Part shown: in pieces, positions 57,467-64,000 of the stretch | Numbering within the stretch: the stretch's first letter is position 1 | How the letters are laid out: each line of letters starts with the position of its first letter | Assembly: GCA_001725155.1 (NCBI GenBank) | Contig: MEFP01000015.1 | Location: 1 to 64,000, forward strand | Reading direction: 5' to 3' | Length of the DNA stretch: 64,000 bases | From: Lysobacteraceae bacterium SCN 69-320 | GTDB taxonomy: Bacteria; Pseudomonadota; Gammaproteobacteria; Xanthomonadales; Rhodanobacteraceae | Notes under the pieces: generated by a model | The model's input: the letters and a program-made list of their open reading frames with translations, nothing else | Database searches by the model: none | Told to the model about the DNA's origin: nothing | Position numbers and translations under genes: made by a program

Positions 57467-60229
57467 ATGAACACCTCCGTCCCTTCCCTGCGCGACCTGT
57501 TCGAGGCCGTCTGCGAACTGGACGCGGCAGCGCGCGAGGCCTATCTCGCGACACAGTGCGCCGACGCTGCGCAGCGCGCCCAGATCGAGCGCCTGCTGGC
57601 CGCCGACAGTGATGCCGGCGACGGCGCGCTGGCCCAGGACGCGGTCGACGCCCTGCAGCTGCTCGGCGAAAGTGAGGATCCGACGTTCACGGCGGGCCGG
57701 CGCATCGGCCCATGGCAGCTGCTGGCGCTGCTCGGCGAAGGCGGTTCGTCCACGGTGTTCCGCGCCGAACGCGACGCGGCCGGCGTGCGCCAGGAGGTTG
57801 CGCTGAAGCTGCTGCGCCGCGGCCTCTACAGTTACGAGGCGCAGCGCCAGTTCCGCCGCGAGCGGCAGGCGCTGGCGGCGCTGAGCCATCCCGACATCGC
57901 CAGCCTGATCGAAGGCGGCGTCACCGAGCAGGGCCTGGCCTACATCGCGCTGGAACTCGTCGACGGCCAGGCCATCACCGACTACGCGCGCACGCGCAGC
58001 CTGGACCTGACCGCGCGCCTGCGCCTGTTCCTGCGCGTCTGCCGCGCGGTGGAGGCCGCGCACCGCGCGCTGATCGTGCATCGCGACCTCAAGCCGTCCA
58101 ACGTGCTGGTCAGCGCCGACGGCCACGTGAAGCTGCTGGACTTCGGCATCGCCAAGTTGCTCGACGCCGACGACGAGACACAGACCCGCCTGCCCGTGTT
58201 CACGCCGGCGTACGCGGCGCCGGAGCAGCGCCGCGGCGGCGCGGTCACGACGGCGACCGACGTCTATGCACTGGGCATCCTGCTCGGCGAACTGCTGACC
58301 GGCCAGCGTCCCGGCGACGGCCGCGCGCAGGCGCCGAGCGGCCAGGTCCGCGACGATGCCGCGCCGGGCCTGCTGCCGGCGCCGCCGCAGGCCATGCGCC
58401 GGCTGCTGCGCGGGGATCTGGACAACATCGTGCTCAAGGCCATCGCCGAGGAGCCCGAACAGCGCTATGCCAGTGCCGGTGCCCTGGCCGAGGACATCGA
58501 ACGCCTGCTCGACGGCCGGCCGGTCGCGGCGCATCCGCCGTCGCGCTGGTACCGCACGAAGAAATTCGTCGCCCGCCATCGCGGCGGCGTGGCCACGTCG
58601 GCGACATTCCTGCTCGCTCTGCTCGCCGCGCTCGGCCTCGCGCTGTGGCAGGCCAATGTCGCGCGCGACGAACTGCGCCGCGCCAACGCGATGCGCGACT
58701 TCATGGTCGTCGCGTTCCAGGAAGCGCAGCCGAGCTCACCGCGCGAGGGTCCGCCGCGCATCACCGAAGTGGTGGAGCAGGCCGTCGCCCGGGCGCGCAG
58801 CGATGCGCAAATGAATCCGCGCGCGCGCGCGGAGCTGCTGACCGAACTGGCGACGGTGCTGCGCATCCAGGGGCGTCTGGCCTCGGCGCGCGACCTGGCG
58901 CAGTGGAACTACGAGCAGGCGCAGCGCGAGTTCGGCGATGCCTCGCCGCTGTCCCTGGCCGCCGGCGGCGAGGCGGCCTATACGCTGTTCCTGCTCGGCG
59001 ACTTCGCCGAAGCGCGCACCCGCACGGACCGTCTGCTCGCGCAGTCGGCCGCGGCCGAAGCGCGTCTGCGCAGCCGCCTGCTGAGCTATTCCTCGGCGAT
59101 CGCGACCAAGGAGCACGACACCAGACGCGCCGTCGCCGACGTCGAGGACGCCGTCGCGCTCGCGCGCCGCAGCGGCGACGCGGCGCTGCTGTCCTGGATC
59201 CTGAGCTCGCAGTCGACCGTGCGGCTTGCCGCCGGCGACGCAGCCGGCGCGATCGACAGCCTGAAGGAACAGCTGGCGATCAACGAGCGGCTGTACGGAT
59301 CGCAGCACCTCAACGCGGCGTCGGTGCGCGCCGCGCTGTCGCGCGCCTATCGCCGCGTCGGCGATCTGCCGGCGGCCGAGCGCGAGATCCGCGCGGCGCT
59401 GGACATCGACGCGGCGGTGCTGCCGCGCGACGACTGGCGCCGCGCGCGTCATCTGAACGCACTGATGGTGCTGCAGCATGCGCAGCGCGATTTCGACGCG
59501 GCGCTGGCCTCGGGCCTGGAGTCGCTGCGTATCAACCGCATCGCCTATGCCGACGACCATCCCGAAATCGCCAACGACCTGGAAAACCTCGGCCGCCTGC
59601 AGCTGCAGCTCGAACAGCCGGCCGCGGCGCTGGAGCTGCTGCGCGAAGCACTGGCCCGCAACACCGCCAAGCTCGGCGCCGAACATGCGGACACGGCCGG
59701 CGTGCGCGCGAGCTACGGCGAAGCGCTCGCGCGCACCGGCGAACGCGCCGCCGGCGAAGCGGAACTGCGCCATGCGCTGACGTCGCTGCAAGCCGCACCG
59801 GATCGCGATGCCGAAGCGCGCGTCTGCGAGCAGTTCGCGCGCCTGTATCTGGACCTCGGCGACGCCGCGTCGGCGCTGCCGCTGCTCGACCGCATCGACA
59901 TGACCCTGGTGCCGGCGCTGAACGGCTTGGCCTATTGGGATGGCCGCAGCGGCGTGCTGCGCGGCGACGCCCTGCTGCTGCTGGGCCGCACCGCACAGGC
60001 CGGCGCGGTGCTGGCCGCGGCCGACGCCGCGCTGGCCGGCTCCAGGTCCGCCGATCCGGCGCTGCAGATCGAGGTCGCGCTGCGCCAGGCGCAGACAGCC
60101 CGGGCGCTCGGCGATGCCGCGGCGGCGCAACGCCAGGCCGCGCTCGGCCGCACGCGCCTGGCCGCGCTGCGCCATCCGCCCGGTCGCCTGCTGCGGCTCG
60201 CCGCGGAGCTGCCGGCCGCCGCGCCTTGA
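57467..60229 (+). CDS. Membrane Ser/Thr protein kinase with C-terminal TPR domain (module 2)
   Basis: 920 residues. N-terminal helical region 1-75 as in module 1; kinase domain about 80-355 with Lys114, HRDLKPSN at 205-212 (Asp207) and DFG at 225-227; one membrane helix at about 375-394 (TSATFLLALLAALGLALW). About 500 residues of helical repeats follow (ASARDLAQWNYEQAQREFGD, YADDHPEIANDLENLGRLQL), the tetratricopeptide form seen in extracellular sensor domains. It probably senses an envelope signal and phosphorylates the preceding sigma factor. The latter is known for related pairs and inferred here. Confidence 0.93.
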   Translation: MNTSVPSLRDLFEAVCELDAAAREAYLATQCADAAQRAQIERLLAADSDAGDGALAQDAVDALQLLGESEDPTFTAGRRIGPWQLLALLGEGGSSTVFRAERDAAGVRQEVALKLLRRGLYSYEAQRQFRRERQALAALSHPDIASLIEGGVTEQGLAYIALELVDGQAITDYARTRSLDLTARLRLFLRVCRAVEAAHRALIVHRDLKPSNVLVSADGHVKLLDFGIAKLLDADDETQTRLPVFTPAYAAPEQRRGGAVTTATDVYALGILLGELLTGQRPGDGRAQAPSGQVRDDAAPGLLPAPPQAMRRLLRGDLDNIVLKAIAEEPEQRYASAGALAEDIERLLDGRPVAAHPPSRWYRTKKFVARHRGGVATSATFLLALLAALGLALWQANVARDELRRANAMRDFMVVAFQEAQPSSPREGPPRITEVVEQAVARARSDAQMNPRARAELLTELATVLRIQGRLASARDLAQWNYEQAQREFGDASPLSLAAGGEAAYTLFLLGDFAEARTRTDRLLAQSAAAEARLRSRLLSYSSAIATKEHDTRRAVADVEDAVALARRSGDAALLSWILSSQSTVRLAAGDAAGAIDSLKEQLAINERLYGSQHLNAASVRAALSRAYRRVGDLPAAEREIRAALDIDAAVLPRDDWRRARHLNALMVLQHAQRDFDAALASGLESLRINRIAYADDHPEIANDLENLGRLQLQLEQPAAALELLREALARNTAKLGAEHADTAGVRASYGEALARTGERAAGEAELRHALTSLQAAPDRDAEARVCEQFARLYLDLGDAASALPLLDRIDMTLVPALNGLAYWDGRSGVLRGDALLLLGRTAQAGAVLAAADAALAGSRSADPALQIEVALRQAQTARALGDAAAAQRQAALGRTRLAALRHPPGRLLRLAAELPAAAP

Positions 60230-60249
60230 GCTAGTCGCCCGACGCCGCC

Positions 60250-60277
60250 TGTCGCAGTCCGGCTTCGGGCGGCGTTC
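60250..60277 (+). promoter_or_regulatory. Candidate ECF promoter upstream of beta-helix gene 1
   Basis: TGTCGCA (60250-60256), 16 nt, CGTTC (60273-60277), 41 nt before the start. The -10 part sits in GGCGGCGTTCCTCG (60268-60281), which recurs exactly before beta-helix gene 2. Confidence 0.6.
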
Positions 60278-60318
60278 CTCGGCGCTGCCCGGATTGCGGG
60301 CGTGTCGAGGGGTTTCCG

Positions 60319-62121
60319 ATGAAACGTCGCCTTTCCGCGTTGGCCGGCTGCCTGGCGCTGCTGTGGCTCGGCGGGCTGCCGGCGGCGGCGCTGGCCGCGG
60401 TGTTCACGGTCGGCGGCGCGACCGGCCCCGGGCTGTGCACGCATCCCAGCCTGCAATCGGCCATCGACGCGGCTGCCGCATCGTCGGGTCTGGACTTCAT
60501 CCGCCTCACGCGTGGCGCGTATGCGGCGCAACGCGTCGTCGTCAACGACAGCGGCGATCTGTCGATCGAAGGTGGCTATCTCGAATGCGCGGCGCCGGTG
60601 CGCGTGGACTACACGACGCTCGACGGCCAGGGCGCGAGCCCGCGCGGCCCGGTCATCACGCATCTGGGCGCCGGGCGCCTGACCCTGTCCGATCTGCAGA
60701 TCCGCAACGGCCATGCCTATGGCGCCGGCGCCAGCACGACCTTCGGCGGCGGCGTGTCGTCCTCGGGAACCGGCGCGCTGACGGTCTATCGCAGCCTCAT
60801 CTACAACAACACGGCCGGCAACGGCGGCGGCATCTACGCCGGCGCGAATGCGGGCCAGACCAAGGACGTGACGCTGGTCGGCGTCGGCTTCAATTCCAAC
60901 GGCGCAGCCGAAAGCGGCGGCGGCCTGTACGTGCTGCGCGGCGACGTGAAGATCACCGGCGACGACGTCAGCTACTTCGCTGCCAACCACGCCGACAGCG
61001 CCGACATCAATCACGGCGGCGGCGCGCTGTATGCACTCGACAGCATCGTGCGCATCGACGGCAAGCCGCCGGCGGCCTCGCCGTTCATGGACGGCAACAG
61101 CACCGCGTCCAACGGCGGCGCGATCCATTTCGCAAGCCTTTCGGCCGGCTGGCGTTCGCTGTGGATGGAGAACCGCATCGGCGGCGCTCCGCTGACGATC
61201 GCGAACAACGCCGCGACGCGCTTCGGCGGCGCGATCTATGTCCGCTCCACCGCGACCGGCGGTATCAACAACGCCGCCGTGACCCTGTACAACGGCATCG
61301 TAGCGGCCAACCGCGCCGGCGAAGGCAGCGCCTTCTATCTTTACGGCAACGGCAATGACAACGACAACGCCGCGTCCCTGACCCTGGCCTCGAGCGAACC
61401 CGGCCATGCCGCGCCGGCCTGCACCGCGGCGCAGCGCTGCAACCGCGTCGACGGCAACGTCAGTGGCCAGGGACCGACCATCGTGCTCGAACAGCTCGGC
61501 ACGCGCGGCCGCGCGAACCTGTTCTTCAAGCGCGGCCATCTGGTCAACAACAACGCCGTCAATGGCGGCGGCCTGATCCACGGCGACGGCTACGTCTTCA
61601 TCGACAACAGCGTCATCGGCAACAACGACGCCGGCAACTCGGCGCTGATCGGCAACAGCAGCGGCAGCATCTTCCAGATCCAGAACAGCACGGTCGCCGG
61701 CAACCTGCGCATCACGCCGAGCGTGTTCGCGCTGTACGCGACCGGCGGCACCCTGCGCCTGCACAACAGCATCGCGTTCCAGCCCGGCGCGCCGATCCAT
61801 CAGGCGGTTGCGGGCACGTCTGCCGATCTGCGCAACCTGCTGGTCGGCGACAGCCACGGCCTCAGCAACCTTGCCGCGCTGAACATCCAGCAGACGCCCG
61901 ATCCGCTGTTCGTCGATGCCGCGCAGGGCGATTTCCGCCTGCAGCAGGGCTCGCAGGCGATCAATCGCTGGTCGCCCGGCAATGGCGTGAATGTGCCGAC
62001 CGTCGACCTGCCCGGTGCGGCCCGGCCCGCGCCGCCGAGCGGCGCGCCGACGCCGTACGACTTCGGCGCCTACGAATTCGGCGCCGTGGTGGATCGGATT
62101 TTCGGTAACGGGTTTCAGTGA
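60319..62121 (+). CDS. Secreted right-handed beta-helix protein 1 (module 2)
   Basis: 600 residues. Signal peptide at 1-27 (ends ALAA), then AVFTVGGATGPGLCTHPSLQ with a paired-looking Cys. Parallel beta-helix coils rich in Gly and Asn fill 60-560 (NNTAGNGGGIYAGANAG, ESGGGLYVLRGDVKI, NAVNGGGLIHGDGYVFI). A short final part runs to YDFGAYEFGAVVDRIFGNGFQ. No catalytic residues of pectate lyases can be picked, so an adhesin or surface role is as likely as an enzyme. The end IFGNGFQ resembles the end of the module 1 secreted protein. GAGGGG lies before the ATG. Confidence 0.82.
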   Translation: MKRRLSALAGCLALLWLGGLPAAALAAVFTVGGATGPGLCTHPSLQSAIDAAAASSGLDFIRLTRGAYAAQRVVVNDSGDLSIEGGYLECAAPVRVDYTTLDGQGASPRGPVITHLGAGRLTLSDLQIRNGHAYGAGASTTFGGGVSSSGTGALTVYRSLIYNNTAGNGGGIYAGANAGQTKDVTLVGVGFNSNGAAESGGGLYVLRGDVKITGDDVSYFAANHADSADINHGGGALYALDSIVRIDGKPPAASPFMDGNSTASNGGAIHFASLSAGWRSLWMENRIGGAPLTIANNAATRFGGAIYVRSTATGGINNAAVTLYNGIVAANRAGEGSAFYLYGNGNDNDNAASLTLASSEPGHAAPACTAAQRCNRVDGNVSGQGPTIVLEQLGTRGRANLFFKRGHLVNNNAVNGGGLIHGDGYVFIDNSVIGNNDAGNSALIGNSSGSIFQIQNSTVAGNLRITPSVFALYATGGTLRLHNSIAFQPGAPIHQAVAGTSADLRNLLVGDSHGLSNLAALNIQQTPDPLFVDAAQGDFRLQQGSQAINRWSPGNGVNVPTVDLPGAARPAPPSGAPTPYDFGAYEFGAVVDRIFGNGFQ

Positions 62122-62346
62122 CCGGGCCGGCTTGCGCCGACGAATTTTCGGATGGTCGTTCAAGCCGCTCGCAATGTCGTGCTCGTCGTCGGGCGTGCAG
62201 CCAGGGAAACGCCGGCGCAGGAAGAGCACTTCGCCAGTCGCAGCGAACCGCCGGCAATCAACCCGGATTTCCTCGGCCGGATTCGTGCCCGATCAGTGAC
62301 TCGCTTCTCACCTGAAGCGACATCCCGCTCCTCACACGAAGCGCCA

Positions 62347-62374
62347 TGTCGCAAACCCGCGACAGGCGGCGTTC
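62347..62374 (+). promoter_or_regulatory. Candidate ECF promoter upstream of beta-helix gene 2
   Basis: TGTCGCA (62347-62353), 16 nt, CGTTC (62370-62374), 34 nt before the start. The flanking 14-nt GGCGGCGTTCCTCG (62365-62378) is identical to that before gene 1, while the 11 nt between TGTCGCA and that block differ. Confidence 0.6.
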
Positions 62375-62408
62375 CTCGCCGGTGCTCGCCATCTACAGGA
62401 GTTCGACC

Positions 62409-64000
62409 ATGCTTCGCTGTATCCCGCCTGCGACGACTGCGCCGCGCCTTGCCGCGTCGGCGACCCTGCTGTTTCTGTTCGCGACGGCGTCCGCGCCGGC
62501 TGCGGTGTTCACCGTCGGCACGCCGGTCGGTCCCGGCCAGTGCACTCACGGCACCATCCAGTCGGCGATCAACGCGGCCGAGTCCAGCCCCGGCGCCGAT
62601 ACCGTGCGCCTGACGCGTTCGCTGACCTACGAACCCGAAGCGAACTCGGTCAACACCGCCCAGGAACTCACGATCGAAGGCGGTTACGCCAACTGCACCG
62701 CGGCCTTCGACGGCACCTATACCACCGTCAGCGGCGCCGGCGGCGCCACCGAACCGGTGTTCCGCATCACCGGCAACACCGGCGCGCTGATACGCCTGCG
62801 CTACCTGACGATCAGCGGCGGCGACGAGGACGGCGCCGGCAAGGGCGGCGGCATCTATTTCCGCGGCGACGGTCTGCTCGACGTCAGCAACAGCAACATC
62901 CGCCAGAACACCGCCGGCAACGGCGGCGGCATCTACGCCGAGGGCACCGGCACGAACGCCGAGCTCGCGATCGGCGCGAACGTGAACGTCAGCAACAACA
63001 TCGCCCGCTACAACGGCGGCGGCATCGTGGCTGACCAGATCGAGATGACGATGCTGACGTCCGACAGCGCGATCTTCTTCAACGAAGCGCAGGGCCTCGG
63101 CGGTACCGGCGGCCGCGGCGGCGGCCTGTATGTCTATTCGGCGGGCCTGTCGAGCTACGCCACGATCGGCAGCGGCAGCTCTCTCGGTGCGATCTTCGGC
63201 AATCGCGCGCTGTACGGCGGCGGCGCAGCCGTCGGCGGATCGCCTTCGGGTAATGGCCCCACCTCGTTGCTGAAGGTCTATGCGACGGCGGCGGGGCGCC
63301 CGGCCGTGCTGTCGGGCAACATCGCCTCGGTGGCCGGCGGCGGTATCTACGTGCGCTCCGAAGACAGTCTGACCAGCGGAGGCGTTTTCTCCAGAGCGCA
63401 GCTGTTCAATGCCTCGCTGCAGAACAACAGCGCGCCGCAGGGCGCTGCCGTGCAGGTGCAGGGATCGGACACGGCCGTGCTGGTCGAGGAGTACGCCGAG
63501 TTCACGTTCAACAGCGGCAGCTGGCCGGGAGACGCCGCCCCCTGCGCCATCGACGTCCCCTGCGGCCGCATCGTCAACAACACGGCCGAGGACGCCGGCG
63601 GACAGCCGACCCAGGGCGCCATCCTGAATGCCGAGCACGATACGTTCCTGCAGCTGGGCAGCCCCGGCCGCGGCATCTTCCTGCAGGGCAATCGCGGCGG
63701 CCGTCTGATCGCCGCCAGCACCGGCGACGGCTACAGCCCGGTCGCGTTGCGGGCGGCGCTGGTCACCGGCAACACCGTCAGCCAGCAGCTGATCCAGGCC
63801 TCCGGCGGCGACGTGCTGGCCGTGACCGATTCCACCATCACCGGCAACCTCGTCAGTGGCAGCAGCGTGCTCGCGGCGACCGACAAGGACGTGCAGCTGC
63901 TGCGCTCCATCCTCTGGCAGCCCGGCGTGAGCCTGCTGTCGCGCAGCGGCGGCAGCCTGAGCACGGGCTCGATCGACGCCAGCGACAACGCCAGCCTCGG
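62409..64000 (+). CDS. Secreted right-handed beta-helix protein 2, C-terminus cut by right edge
   Basis: At least 530 residues, open to the window end. Signal peptide at 1-32, then AAVFTVGTPVGPGQCTHGTI, a close match to beta-helix protein 1 (VGGATGPGLCTHPSLQ). Gly/Asn-rich helix coils follow (GAGKGGGIYFRGDGLLDVS, NNIARYNGGGIVADQIEM). It is a diverged tandem paralogue that keeps the same N-terminal cap. AGGAG lies eight bases before the ATG at 62409. Whether it ends in the IFxxGF-like tag cannot be seen. Confidence 0.8.
   Translation, partial: MLRCIPPATTAPRLAASATLLFLFATASAPAAVFTVGTPVGPGQCTHGTIQSAINAAESSPGADTVRLTRSLTYEPEANSVNTAQELTIEGGYANCTAAFDGTYTTVSGAGGATEPVFRITGNTGALIRLRYLTISGGDEDGAGKGGGIYFRGDGLLDVSNSNIRQNTAGNGGGIYAEGTGTNAELAIGANVNVSNNIARYNGGGIVADQIEMTMLTSDSAIFFNEAQGLGGTGGRGGGLYVYSAGLSSYATIGSGSSLGAIFGNRALYGGGAAVGGSPSGNGPTSLLKVYATAAGRPAVLSGNIASVAGGGIYVRSEDSLTSGGVFSRAQLFNASLQNNSAPQGAAVQVQGSDTAVLVEEYAEFTFNSGSWPGDAAPCAIDVPCGRIVNNTAEDAGGQPTQGAILNAEHDTFLQLGSPGRGIFLQGNRGGRLIAASTGDGYSPVALRAALVTGNTVSQQLIQASGGDVLAVTDSTITGNLVSGSSVLAATDKDVQLLRSILWQPGVSLLSRSGGSLSTGSIDASDNASL

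Noticed and set aside
60242-60275. Hairpin after the module 2 kinase (8-bp stem) as a terminator
   Set aside because: Loop is 18 nt, no U run, and the same bases form the conserved promoter-like element seen at two other places.
59932-62229. Minus-strand open frame across the end of the kinase and beta-helix gene 1
   Set aside because: Shadow of Gly/Asn-repeat coding sequence.

Overview
The window is high-GC bacterial chromosome around the replication origin. Gene content and order suggest a gammaproteobacterium of the Xanthomonadales (Lysobacterales), perhaps Rhodanobacteraceae; this is inferred from synteny, not from a marker tree. The diagnostic block is rpmH/dnaA-dnaN-recF-gyrB, then a TPR gene, tonB-exbB-exbD1-exbD2, facing pdxJ. 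That is the layout known from Xanthomonas. The likely oriC is the dnaA-dnaN gap (27883-28101), which holds two perfect DnaA boxes in inverted orientation. No rRNA, tRNA, CRISPR array, insertion sequence or prophage was recognised.

Layout. 1-199: start of a secreted protein running off the left edge. 442-10448: an acetate/organic-acid locus with an MHS-type MFS transporter and a DcaP-like porin, divergent from acs (acetyl-CoA synthetase), then a CrbR-like response regulator and a convergent CrbS-like symporter-histidine kinase. This looks like the acetate switch with its main target gene next to it. 10537-18120: a phosphopantetheinyl transferase, an unknown anchored protein, an ECF sigma/membrane regulator/PDZ trio, a beta-lactamase-fold protein that has lost its catalytic residues, and pdxJ, which overlaps it. 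18315-29454: the TonB system and the replication genes on the minus strand. 29611-33387: rpmH, rnpA, yidC, mnmE on the plus strand, with no room for yidD. 33535-41463: small unknown proteins, a two-gene operon of winged-helix regulator plus nucleotidyltransferase-fold protein (possibly type IV toxin-antitoxin-like), phospholipase A1, dipeptidyl peptidase IV and pirin. 41661-46141: module 1, a secreted delta-60-like protein, a Ser/Thr kinase with a long C-terminal domain and an ECF sigma factor. 46303-56760: YgfB/YecA-like protein, xth, oligopeptidase A, a cNMP-patatin phospholipase, a serine hydrolase, a CadC-like regulator, an aldehyde dehydrogenase and a gamma carbonic anhydrase. 56854-64000: module 2, an ECF sigma factor, a Ser/Thr kinase and two secreted beta-helix proteins, the last cut by the right edge.

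The most interesting observation is in module 2. The same bipartite element, TGTCGCA-N16-CGTTC, with identical spacing, lies 33-41 nt upstream of the kinase gene and of both beta-helix genes. It has the shape of an ECF sigma promoter, so the neighbouring sigma factor may drive its own kinase and the secreted proteins. Module 1 has the same three ingredients in a different order. Secreted proteins of both modules end in a similar short C-terminal sequence (IFGNGFQ, IFASGMD). Together this suggests a sigma/kinase-controlled surface or secreted repeat-protein system.
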